64,000 nucleotides of DNA, taken from NCBI GenBank assembly GCA_026182355.1, contig JAPFBL010000001.1:372001-436000 (forward strand). Reading direction: 5' to 3'. Made by a program: the position numbers and the translations under genes. The stretch's first letter is position 1; each line of letters opens with the position of its first letter. The stretch comes from Hermatobates lingyangjiaoensis (taxonomy: Eukaryota > Arthropoda > Insecta > Hemiptera > Hermatobatidae). The notes beneath the pieces are model-generated. The model saw only the letters and a program-made list of their open reading frames with translations. It had not been told where the DNA came from and made no database searches. This document shows positions 49,701 through 57,649 of this stretch, piece by piece.

Positions 49701-49846
49701 GTAATTTTATTTCACTATCTTTGTCATTATAAAGTCTACAGATGAAATGTAGATTTAATCATGTCTTTTCTTTTTGCTTCAAAAATAATTCTTAATTATA
49801 TAGTACATATCTCTCTAAGGAATTGTGTACATGTGTGTGTGTCTGT

Positions 49847-49909
<63 letters not shown>

Positions 49910-52900
49910 CATGTGTGTGTGAGTGTGTGTGTATGTGTTGCAGACAATACAATAAAGCTGCAGAGATGGATTCATTGTCAAAATTTAACGCATGCTTCAT
50001 ATACGTTGATCAAATACAAAACTATATAAGGGACTACTAGCACAGAAGAGAGGCCGACGATCCCTCAAAGGAGACTAAGTGCGCCTCCAAATCTTCTCAC
50101 TAAATGAACAGAAAGTAATACCAGAATCAAGATGGCTGACATCTCTGCTTCTCGCGCTACCTCTAGCTTATTTCAGTCGAAAACCCCAAACCAAGAGTGT
50201 CTACACTACTCCTCTCTTCTCTAGCTCAGCAAACCTACTCCTCTAAAAGCACTAGTTTTCTCAATTACTAGTAACTTCTCATTGTTCTCAACCCAGCTAA
50301 AATTTCCTGTCGAAAAAAAATCTTTCCCTTATTTGCTATTACTACCTAGTGTTGTCATTAATTAGGTATAAAAAAAGATTTATCAAGGCATAGTTATAAG
50401 CAATAATATACTAAATGTGAGTAATCGAACTTTTAGAATTATTAAACATTTTAATGATTTTAAAAACAAATAAATGGCTTTGTCTTTAAATTTTAAAATC
50501 TCACAGGCGGTTTATAATTTTACTTTCTACACTTTCATTAGTCATATTTTCTCTTTTTTAACCCCTTATTAAAGTTTGTCTTTTGTTAAAATTTTGACAT
50601 TAAATCTAACTGCGATAACGTTGCTATTGCCCAACAGACTTTCATTACTTATAGTTACTTTAAAAATGATGTTTCAATCGTTTACATTTCCCTCTATCAG
50701 TTAACATTTAAACCATCGCTTAATTAAGTGTAATTGCTCAAAAATATTTTTTCTAAATCCGTTTTTCTAAATACATTGTGTATTCACAAAGGAGTAGATA
50801 TCCTTTTATTTACTACTATGAATAACATTACTTTATAATTAATAGATTAATTGCAAATTTAATTTTGGTTCAAGAAAAAACAATTATTTTTTTCAATTAG
50901 ATTATTTACTGATGCAACTCAATTCAATTCAATATTCACTTCATATAAATTCAAAATTTAATTATTGAATAAAATTGTAACTATTTATCTTCACATTTCT
51001 TGAATAATTTAATTCATCTTCAATATTACTGAGAATTGTAAACTAAAAGTTAGAATTTTTGTTTAACTAAGTTAGGTTAGGTTGCAGTGGCAGTCCCACA
51101 AGGGAACACATGTAGGCCGAGCATTGGAGCTTTGTAATACCACACAATGAAAATTGATTCTACAGTCCTAAATTTTGCTTAACTCAAGTGTATTTAGAGT
51201 AGGGATCTTTAACAAGTACCTTACATCGTACAGGCTCGGGACCGACGGTTTAACGTCCTTCTCCGAGAGACGACGTGCTTAGATTTATTCGCCTCCAGCA
51301 TGAATAAATCGAGGGCCAGGTGGGGATCGAACCCCGGTCCTATCAGTTCAGAGGCGAGTATGTTAACCACTGAGCTAACCTGGTCCCTTTTGTTTAACAA
51401 ATGACATTCTAATTTTTGAATGTTATGGACCTTAGAAGAAAATCTTGAACAACTTTGGAATGAATCATATAAAAACGATATGGTCATTTGATTAAGTCAT
51501 TAAATAATTTGAAGACATAATTATTACAGAATATTATCGTATTAAATATTACGTAATTACTTATCATAATGGTGATAAAAAATTGCATCAATACGATTCA
51601 AGTGAATTAGCTACTTTTGTGTTATGAGAAACAAAAGATACTACAATGTATTCTGAAAAAATTAAATCCCTGAAAACATTTCTTACTGGAGGATTTTGTT
51701 ATTTCCATGCATGAGCAGTCGGTCTTAACCACAATATTATTTTCTAGCAAAGAATCAATAGACGTCTATTATTTTAGTTTTCCATTAAAATAATTTTGAT
51801 GCAGGCATCGATATATTTCGAAAAAATACACCCTATTTAAATTTATGATATATGGTAAATTTCTCTCCCATATGCAAATGTTGTTGAAACTTTTTTATTA
51901 TTTATTTTTTTAATATATATTTAATGAATATATTCAGAGTATGAATATTATTAACCACCAAACAATAAGCATATACATGAGCCATCTACGTAGATTCACA
52001 GAAAAAAAAACAAAAATAATAAATGTAATTATATTGACTATTATTTGTTTAAAATATTCGTAAAATTGTTTTCCTATTTCTTTAATGTAATATATCTAAA
52101 GTTAAGTGAATGTAAATTGGAATTTTTTAGATATATCTAATAGAGAAAAATGTTATTGATCCTAAATTAATTTAGAAAAAAATGTTTTTGTAATTACTAT
52201 TAATCTGACAATTTGTCGCACCCAAAACGAAGATAAGTGACAATATATATAAAAATAACACCTGTCCTAATATTTATTTTTCTAAAAGAGCAGAAAAGGG
52301 TGTACACCCTTGTTGTACAACTAATACTTTGAAATTGTACAACCCTGTGTATTGTAAACATTACTATTAATTAAGTTAGAGATACTAAAATTACCAACTT
52401 GTTATATTAAAACCTAATGAAGTATTACCACACGAGGAGGAAAGAAAGTAATGTAAAACTTGCAAATTAAGGACACCAGCTTCACTGCTAAGTAAATGTT
52501 AAATTGTAAACAAATGGCAAAAGGTAATTTTCTACTTTCTGAGTCCTTTTAAGACATTTACTCGTATGCCTTAGTTGACATCACACAAGGTAAGATGTCA
52601 AATAAAGATTATAGAGGATCAAATTTTTAATCCATTATATCATTTCAGGGTTGATCTTTTCATTTCAGTAAATCAAAAAGTCATACAGGCAGCGCTGTCA
52701 AAAAACACAATTTTTTATACATTCACACTATATCTACTTGTCTATACAATCATTTTCAAAGATATTTAAGCACCATTACTTGGCTTGAGAATATTCCAAG
52801 AAGACAGAAAACTTCCAGTTTTCTGAAGACACTCAGTTGGTTATCTGGTTACTCAGTTGTCATGATTGAAATTATATAAAAGCTAAGAAGTTGAAAGGAC

Positions 52901-53292
52901 TACTTGAAAGCTTAAAGAATCTCTAATAGGGCAGAAAAGTAGGCATATTTGGTTTGCTTGTGCTGTCAATAATATTCTTTTATATTTTTGTTTATAGGAT
53001 TTGATTCAATAATTAAATTAATAATTATTTAATAATTATAATAATTATTATTTATATAATAACTAGGCCTTAATTGGCCTAGCTTACAGCTAAGGCCATG
53101 TTGAAACACTGGTTCTCATTAAATCACCAAAGTAACCAAAACTGGCCAAATTTAGTACTGCAATACTAAGTGTTAACTGTGACTTACTGTTAGCTACATT
53201 AGTATTGTGGCTTACCTATGGTCAGGGACGTCTCTAGGAATGTGAGGGTCTGGTGGAACTCAACATCTGCGAGGCCTTCCCCACTCACAATT

Positions 53293-53341
<49 letters not shown>

Positions 53342-54079
53342 TAATTGTTATACTGATTATAATGTATAAGAGGTACTAGAAATAAAAAGTGCTTAGAGGT
53401 TTCAAATTTATTCGAAAATAAAATCTGTCAGTGTACAGGTCATTTATCCGAGGTCGTTACCGTCGTTCTGCAGGGCTCAGCAAGGGCGGAACCCTTGCGG
53501 AATCTAAGTCTTGAGTTGAACATGGATTGTCCCAAAATGAATTGTCTCTGTTTTTGATTTTAGATATATTTTTATGAGATTTTTTAATTAAATCTTAATG
53601 TTTCTTTGAAATTCAGAATCTTTCTCTTGACTATTACATTAAAGTACATATATTTAGCGATTTGCTTGAATTTTGTAACGATGCACAGTTCGTAATAATA
53701 AATAGTAATAACCAAATTAAGTAATACTAAATTGATAAATACTTAAATAAAAAAACAAATATATATTTTCAATATATGTGTATACATATTGTTCACGATA
53801 TATATAATATCGTGATATATGTGTATACATCATTGTTCACGAATGATTTCATCGAAAATATTTATTTTCATTAGGTTCATATATATTACGCTAAAAGAAA
53901 TTGTCAGTTTAATGTACTCACTCGTAAAAGTAAGGTCCTATTTCATTGACAATTGGTTTAGCTCCCTTATGTACCTCGTCTGGGTTGGTGATATTAAAGA
54001 GGTACATTTTAAAATCCACTGCTATGGGTGTATTTGACCACAACTCTCGTATCTCCGAACCTTTTTTTAGACCCACTGC
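25843..54079 (-). CDS. CD36/scavenger receptor class B family protein (eight exons; N-terminal exon not found)
   Basis: Eight minus-strand exons with GT-AG borders and consistent phases join into 470 codons plus stop: 53922-54079, 39589-39736, 38118-38372, 37260-37474, 30938-31104, 29412-29530, 27212-27337, 25843-26067. CD36-family proteins are two-pass membrane receptors with a large extracellular or luminal lipid-binding domain; they take up lipids, lipoproteins, carotenoids or apoptotic cells. Family signatures: FNITNPDEV and GPYFYDEW early, GTDSTIFPP in the middle, [11 protein letters not shown], and [16 protein letters not shown]. All six Cys equivalent to the CD36 disulfides are present (PEC, DLCR, KCFC, DKC, TKC). 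A C-terminal membrane segment ([17 protein letters not shown]) precedes a tail of about 30 residues. The missing part is only the first cytoplasmic tail and membrane anchor, about 30-40 residues. The subfamily (croquemort, ninaD, SCARB1 or LIMP-2 type) cannot be set from sequence alone. Confidence 0.92.
26491..26528 (+). other. Hairpin followed by CTAG
   Basis: TAACCCATCC and GGATGGGTTA form a perfect 10-bp stem around ATTG, and CTAG ends 14 bases later. Helitron 3' ends have a hairpin before CTRR, usually closer. It lies in a CD36-gene intron with no other Helitron feature nearby. Confidence 0.2.
27212..27337 (-). CDS. CD36-like gene, exon
   Basis: 126 bp, 42 codons, phase 0 at both ends. 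Encodes [27 protein letters not shown] and PVMWVEE, the most conserved block of the family. Confidence 0.94.
28370..28515 (-). mobile_element. Jockey-type LINE fragment (ORF2 C-terminus)
   Basis: Minus strand encodes [19 protein letters not shown] and [13 protein letters not shown], matching in layout the end of the Jockey LINE at 57656-57790 (ISRYKGFHKNL ... PQRLLKRKW). It sits in a CD36-gene intron and is 5'-truncated. Confidence 0.7.
29412..29530 (-). CDS. CD36-like gene, exon
   Basis: 119 bp. Encodes [16 protein letters not shown] and [17 protein letters not shown], a family hallmark block. Acceptor TTTCAG, donor GTATTT. Confidence 0.93.
30938..31104 (-). CDS. CD36-like gene, exon
   Basis: 167 bp. 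Encodes [20 protein letters not shown] then [19 protein letters not shown] and TKCAG, carrying four of the six conserved disulfide Cys. Donor GTCTCT is weaker than the others but fits the phase to the next exon. Confidence 0.92.
31934..32023. repeat. 90-bp exact direct repeat, copy 1
   Basis: Identical over 90 bases to 33329-33418. It contains the first part of the SINE head and its outside flank, but here without the rest of the SINE. Confidence 0.9.
33120..33366 (-). mobile_element. tRNA-derived SINE, copy 1 (3'-truncated)
   Basis: Minus-strand head TTAGCTAAGTGGTTAAC (A-box-like) and GGGTTTGATCCCC (B-box-like), then the ATTTATTCATGCGGGAGGTG body shared with copies 2 and 3. More diverged than those. 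It lies in a CD36-gene intron. Confidence 0.75.
33329..33418. repeat. 90-bp exact direct repeat, copy 2
   Basis: Overlaps the head of SINE copy 1 and continues into its 5' flank. Identical to 31934-32023. Confidence 0.9.
33421..36100. other. Intronic stretch without recognised features
   Basis: Part of the large CD36-gene intron between 31104 and 37260. Several short plus-strand frames occur but none shows a recognisable domain. Confidence 0.5.
36207..36246 (-). ncRNA. Hammerhead ribozyme candidate, P2 left arm
   Basis: Minus strand: TTC, CTGATGA (36236-36242), one extra T, GAAC and GTTC as stem II, canonical GAAAC (36215-36219), then ACGGGT, one change from the palindrome ACGCGT seen in the right arm. 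The core is intact. Confidence 0.6.
36351..36390 (+). ncRNA. Hammerhead-like motif, P2 right arm
   Basis: TTGATGA (C3 replaced by T), stem II GAACAC/GTGTTC, AAA in place of GAA, then the palindrome ACGCGT and T. Two core changes suggest it is inactive. Confidence 0.4.
37260..37474 (-). CDS. CD36-like gene, exon
   Basis: 215 bp, phase 0 in, two bases out. Encodes [20 protein letters not shown] and FAPDLC, with two of the six conserved disulfide Cys and the family GTD..FPP motif. Confidence 0.93.
38118..38372 (-). CDS. CD36-like gene, exon
   Basis: 255 bp, phase 0 at both ends; donor GTAAGT. Encodes the apical helical part of the ectodomain, including [10 protein letters not shown] (the family's REL/LLWGY-type site) and [13 protein letters not shown]. 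Confidence 0.92.
39070..39222 (+). mobile_element. PLE family A fragment (GIY-YIG region)
   Basis: Encodes [18 protein letters not shown], matching [18 protein letters not shown] of the PLE at 12710-12765. No flanking PLE structure remains. It lies in a CD36-gene intron. Confidence 0.75.
39589..39736 (-). CDS. CD36-like gene, exon
   Basis: 148 bp; acceptor TTTCAG, donor GTGAGC. Completes the split codon to give [12 protein letters not shown] and continues to [20 protein letters not shown]. The upstream intron is about 14.2 kb, the longest here. Confidence 0.92.
40343..40373. repeat. (TA)n microsatellite
   Basis: The first of three TA runs bounding the PLE-derived pieces at 40.3-40.9 kb. Confidence 0.9.
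40470..40507. repeat. (TA)n microsatellite
   Basis: TA run about 35 bp left of palindromic unit P3. Confidence 0.9.
40575..40617 (-). ncRNA. Hammerhead ribozyme candidate, P3 left arm
   Basis: A minus-strand copy of the family C motif with GACT/AGTC stem I, CTGACGA, GACCG/CGGTT stem II, GAA and AGATCT intact. Confidence 0.65.
40648..40690 (+). ncRNA. Hammerhead ribozyme candidate, P3 right arm
   Basis: The same motif on the plus strand. One stem II base is changed (CAGTT for CGGTT), giving a C-A mismatch; the rest is intact. Confidence 0.6.
40723..40767. repeat. (TA)n microsatellite
   Basis: TA run directly abutting P3 and the next PLE-like piece. Confidence 0.95.
40768..40893 (+). mobile_element. 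Possible PLE N-terminal coding fragment
   Basis: Encodes [18 protein letters not shown] and [15 protein letters not shown], which resembles the charged region before the RT domain in PLE proteins (an LRDLEK.ARK-type motif). It starts exactly at a TA run. The call rests on family memory and is tentative. Confidence 0.4.
40970..42680. other. Intronic stretch without recognised features
   Basis: AT-rich part of the 14-kb CD36-gene intron. A 76-codon plus-strand frame at 41718-41948 could be a transposase remnant but shows no motif I can name. Confidence 0.4.
42684..42796. repeat. Inverted repeat, about 43-bp arms
   Basis: Left arm 42684-42727 and right arm 42755-42796 share TTAATATTAAACA and CCGTCTTACCTCGT in inverse, around a loop that itself holds CTCT-TACG-AGAG. 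It may be a small MITE or foldback element. No coding sequence. Confidence 0.65.
44596..45457 (+). mobile_element. tRNA-derived SINE, copy 2, split by a nested insertion
   Basis: Flanked by a 15-bp target site duplication CTATTCAAAGATCTT (44581-44595 and 45458-45472). The head holds A-box-like TTAACTCAGTGGTTAAC and B-box GGTTCGATCCCC; the two ends of the 76-base head (GGGACCA, TGGCCCT) nearly pair like an acceptor stem. The body resumes at 45265 after a nested insertion and ends CTGCAACCTAATCTAAC. It lies in a CD36-gene intron. Confidence 0.85.
44738..45264. mobile_element. 527-bp insertion nested in SINE copy 2
   Basis: Bounded by a 15-bp direct repeat GAAGGACGTTAAACC (44723-44737 and 45265-45279) that is single in SINE copy 3, so it reads as a target site duplication. 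The insert contains a G run at 44941-44956 and is more GC-rich than the surroundings. No ORF or family was recognised. Confidence 0.65.
45480..47640. other. Intronic AT-rich stretch without recognised features
   Basis: Very AT-rich, with no supported gene, RNA or repeat. Confidence 0.5.
47641..47880 (+). pseudogene. DIRS-like reverse transcriptase fragment
   Basis: An open frame reads [20 protein letters not shown], then [20 protein letters not shown] and [18 protein letters not shown]. The layout of W..L, a YKIKFSGSP block and [11 protein letters not shown] matches the start of the RT domain in DIRS-type (tyrosine recombinase) retroelements. Only this piece remains, in a CD36-gene intron. 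A Gypsy-type origin is less likely. Confidence 0.5.
47926..47968. repeat. (TA)n/(TG)n microsatellite
   Basis: TA run interrupted once, passing into a TG run. Confidence 0.9.
47970..49825. other. Intronic AT-rich stretch without recognised features
   Basis: No supported gene or repeat was seen. Confidence 0.5.
49829..49940. repeat. (TG)n microsatellite
   Basis: About 110 bp of TG with a few TA or TC interruptions. The Cys/Val and His/Thr frames over it are artefacts. Confidence 0.95.
50035..50260 (+). other. GC-richer island with a short ORF
   Basis: A segment richer in GC than its surroundings. An ATG in good context (AAGATGG) at about 50131 opens [18 protein letters not shown] and stops after about 31 codons. 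It could be an old transposon piece; no family was recognised. Confidence 0.25.
51068..51387 (-). mobile_element. tRNA-derived SINE, copy 3 (complete, 320 bp)
   Basis: The most complete copy. Target site duplication TTTTGTTTAAC (51057-51067 and 51388-51398). On the minus strand it starts GGGACCAGGTTAGCTCAGTG (A-box-like TTAGCTCAGTGGTTAAC), has B-box GGTTCGATCCCC, a body with ATTTATTCATG and GGACGTTAAACCGTCGGTCC, and ends CTGCAACCTAACCTAACTTAG. The tRNA head implies RNA polymerase III transcription. It lies in the 14-kb CD36-gene intron. Confidence 0.88.
53294..53344. repeat. (TA)n microsatellite
   Basis: TA run about 580 bp downstream (in minus-strand order) of a CD36-gene exon. Confidence 0.9.
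53922..54079 (-). CDS. CD36-like gene, first recognised coding exon
   Basis: 158 bp, phase 0 in, two bases out; acceptor TTTCAG before 54079, donor GTGAGT after 53922. Encodes [20 protein letters not shown] through FNITNPDEV to NEIGPYFY, the start of the family ectodomain. The exon before it must encode the first membrane anchor. Confidence 0.92.
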
Positions 54080-54185
54080 CTGAAATCAACACATAAATCA
54101 CCTTTATGATAATATTTAATAAATTAAAACTTTAAAGTAATACACATTTTAAGAATAACATTAAACCTATAACTTAATTCTATTT

Positions 54186-54293
54186 AGCCTTCTTGATTAG
54201 GACCGCTTGGACCAGCTGTACAAGCTATACATGGTAAACTGATGGCTGATATTGCCCATACTTGTAGCCTATCACCTTTATAGTATTCTGCAT
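54186..54293 (-). other. Coding-like segment of unknown origin
   Basis: On the minus strand an acceptor-like TTTTTAG is followed by an open frame reading HAEYYKGDRLQVWAISAIS, then PCIACTAGPSGPNQEG and a TAA. The composition looks coding-like, and the GC content exceeds the flanks. It could be a terminal exon of an upstream gene or a transposon remnant. It is not part of the CD36 protein as assembled. Confidence 0.3.
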
Positions 54294-54486
54294 GCTAAAA
54301 ATATCACTTAGTATTATTTAGCACTCTTTTTATTTTCAGTGAGTTAAATAAACTTTTACATAAACTTCTTCAATGTAACTTTAGTCATCACTTATCTTCA
54401 GAGCAACTCACATCCATCTACCTGATGATGAGAAAGCCGATATATAGTAATGATGTTTGTGATCTCTTTCTTTTTGTAAATTTAGT

Positions 54487-54535
54487 ATATATATAGAGAG
54501 TGAAAGAGAGAGAGAGAAAAGTGGGAGAGAGAGTT
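54487..54535. repeat. GA-rich simple repeat
   Basis: TA then GA-rich run (GAGAGAGAGA with interruptions). Confidence 0.8.
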
Positions 54536-54539
54536 CAAT

Positions 54540-57500
54540 GTTAAAAAAGGAACACAAATAAAAGGAAAAACAAACACTTATAGTTTCTAGTAACCGTAGA
54601 AACTAGTAGTATAGTTTCTAGTAGCAGTTATTATAAGCAGTGAAAAGTATCTTTACCATCCTATATTATTAGCCTAAAGGATCAAATTTTTAAAACACAC
54701 TAAGAACTATATGTTCAATCATTAGTTATGTTAAATCAATAAGTAGATAATAATCCATGTAAAAGTTATCACATCCGTATAATTATCATATTTGCTGTAT
54801 CCTTTACCTTGGCGTGTATGATGAACTGTATAGTTGTTTCCGGTTCTTTACATAATTCTGGGAATTTTGATATCTTTATATACAATTTTAAGTAACTAAC
54901 ATATCATCAAATTTCTTGTATTAGATGTAGATTGGATTCAGTAGAAATATTCTAGTTAATGCAATCATATCCAACTATTAGAGTATTTGTTGGGTTTTAT
55001 TTATTATTATTATTTATTTATTCAATGTTGGGTTTTAGTTATTATTGTTTTATTGGCCTTCGCTTTTTTTTAAGATTACTAATTGTAACTGCATTTTTTT
55101 TGAAAATTCCATTTTTTCTATGCTTAACCATTTTGAAATAATGAAATTTATAACACATTTTTAAAGTAATTTACAAAAAAAAGCTTCTGCAATGTTTTTT
55201 TTCAGATATAATTTCATTAGAATATTTTAATTGGTGTCATTGCAATGGTCACAAGTCAATTGTAATTAATTATAAGTGAAAGTTTGGTTGTTATAGCTGA
55301 AAAAATTTTTTTCATTCCTTTAAAAATATTAAGGTTTTTACAGTTATAGTTACTATCAAATTCATTGTAATTCCCAAGTTTCAACGTTTATTAAAAGCAA
55401 ATTTTAACCAAAAAAGTAGCTTTTTCTGATACAATATTCTCCAAAAACAAAGAAGCACGTTTACACTATAGAGGCCAATATTTGATAAAATATGAACTTT
55501 ATCTAAAAAAAACGGAGTGGTCCACAAACCTCTTGATACACCTAAAAAAAATTATACTTACCCAATAAAACTATTAGAACCATTGGTATTTTGATCATCG
55601 TTCTTAACCTGAAGAGGAACTAAAGTGGAGTTGAAGTGGGAAAGATGTATTCAGACGATAAATTGAAGAAAAAGATTCTGACATATCTCACTCGACTTTG
55701 ATTTATCAGACTGATAAATTCATCTTGTTTATCTTTATTGTGATTTTCACTTCTTCTAAAACTATTATTTCAAATAGTGACCGGAGTAAGTTTTAGTTTG
55801 TCATGTGCCAGTCATAATTTAGTTAAGTCACAGTTTTTGTAAACTCTATTTCTAAACATATATTTTCATTGTGTAATTATTAATATGCATGTATATATTA
55901 AATGTAACAGGACATGTAATAAAGAATTGTGATTTTGGTGTGAATACCGGTGTTTATTTTACTTCTTTTATTTTGCCAGTAAATGTGTAAACAGAATTGT
56001 TTTATCTAGAAGTCGAAAATGATTGTTTTAGACTGTAAAAAAAGCTTATTGATCTACAATAATATATACAAAATAATTATGCAAAAAAGTATTGTGTGTT
56101 TGTCTTTATATCAGAACGAGTAACAATTTTTTCCTGCATTTCCGATATTTGAACAAAATTTAAATTGTTTATATGCCACTGCTTTAACAAAGGTATTAAT
56201 AAATTATATGATATAATAATCCGCTATTTATGATTTAGATATTTCAGATTGTTTTGAAAACTATTGTACTGCCAAAAAAAACAACTGCTAGGTTTCACTT
56301 GTAATTAATTATCTGATTGAATACCTTTTTTCATTAAAATGAAGAAGTGTAAATATGAAACTAATTTTTTTTAAAAGTATTATATTAACTATTTATTAAT
56401 TAATGTATGAAATAATATTTTTGTTATTTTAATTATTTCTTTTGTATTAATTTATAATAAAATTAGCTAAATTAAATGCCTATCTGATCACATAATTGAA
56501 GCTACTAAATTCATAATCGGTTATCATTTTGATAGTATTCAATAATTTCATTTGATATTTCAAATGTTTTACTCATATAATTTATTAGTCATCAATGCTT
56601 CTTTGATTTGATGATTGGCAATTAAATTGTTATTTCATAGACTTTAAATGGATTTCAATGTTAAATGCTTCTTTTCATACTTAGAATTAAATACGAGTAA
56701 TTAAACATTCAGTAGCCATCCTTTTGGAGAAACAGGCGTTCGCCAATTGATTGAAAGAAACGTGTCAATTACATTTTTGCTATAAGTGATAGTATTTCGT
56801 AATAACATTAAAATAAATGAATTCATTAAATTAATTGATCCTTATTTCTGATAATAGGTTTATTTACTTATTGTAGAGTTATAGAAAAGTTTAAATATTG
56901 TAAGTAATTTTAATTAACGTATACCTGCAAATTATTGTCTTTAAATCATTGATGACTAATAAATAACTAAGTTGAAAGACAAAAATAATAGTATGAATCA
57001 CTGGTATAAGTGATTTATTAATGTTAACTAAATTAATATGGTGGAGAAAATGCTAAGGACGCAGGTTGTGGAGCGTAAAGAAATAGACGAAGAGGGAGGC
57101 AGGAGATGGGTGAGGCTGTTAAAACAATTCGACCTAAGTACGAGGCCTCCTTCAAGAGGACTTTTGCGCGTGTAGTCCATCAACCAAGCACACTTGACTC
57201 TTAGTTTTTGCTGACTATTCAATTCTTTTTCAGCTGTTTTCTTTCAACACATGCTTTCATTTTGGAGCGCACGCCTCATAGCTTTGTCATCTACTTATTC
57301 CTCTTGACTTCCTATTAAACTAAAGCCTGCTCAGAATGACTTACAACCAAAAACAAAACACAATATATCTTATCAAGTATATTTTTTCCTCTTATATAAT
57401 ATTCAATAATTGTTCTTAATTAGTTTTTGTAAAATTAATTATTTTCAGTATTAGATGTAACTGGTAAACAAAGAGATGTATTTTTTTTAAACTTTTTTTT

Positions 57501-57640
57501 TACATAGTCACAACAACCTAAATGTAACATTACCAGTGACCTTGATGGAAGAATGACCAGTGACTTTGACCAGCTGGATGGAAGAATAATCCAGCGATTA
57601 TACTTCCTGGCGTGAAAAATAAGTTATAAAATTATATTAA
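54540..57640. other. AT-rich stretch; CD36 first exon not identified
   Basis: If the missing N-terminal exon of the minus-strand CD36-like gene lies in the window it should be here or further right. I found no minus-strand frame with a start codon, a membrane segment and a donor that I could defend. Confidence 0.4.
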
Positions 57641-57649
57641 ATTTATAAG

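Noticed and set aside
54959..55141. Plus-strand hydrophobic ORF as a small membrane protein
   Set aside because: Phe/Leu/Ile richness is expected from T-rich DNA; no conserved feature and no repeat of the pattern elsewhere.
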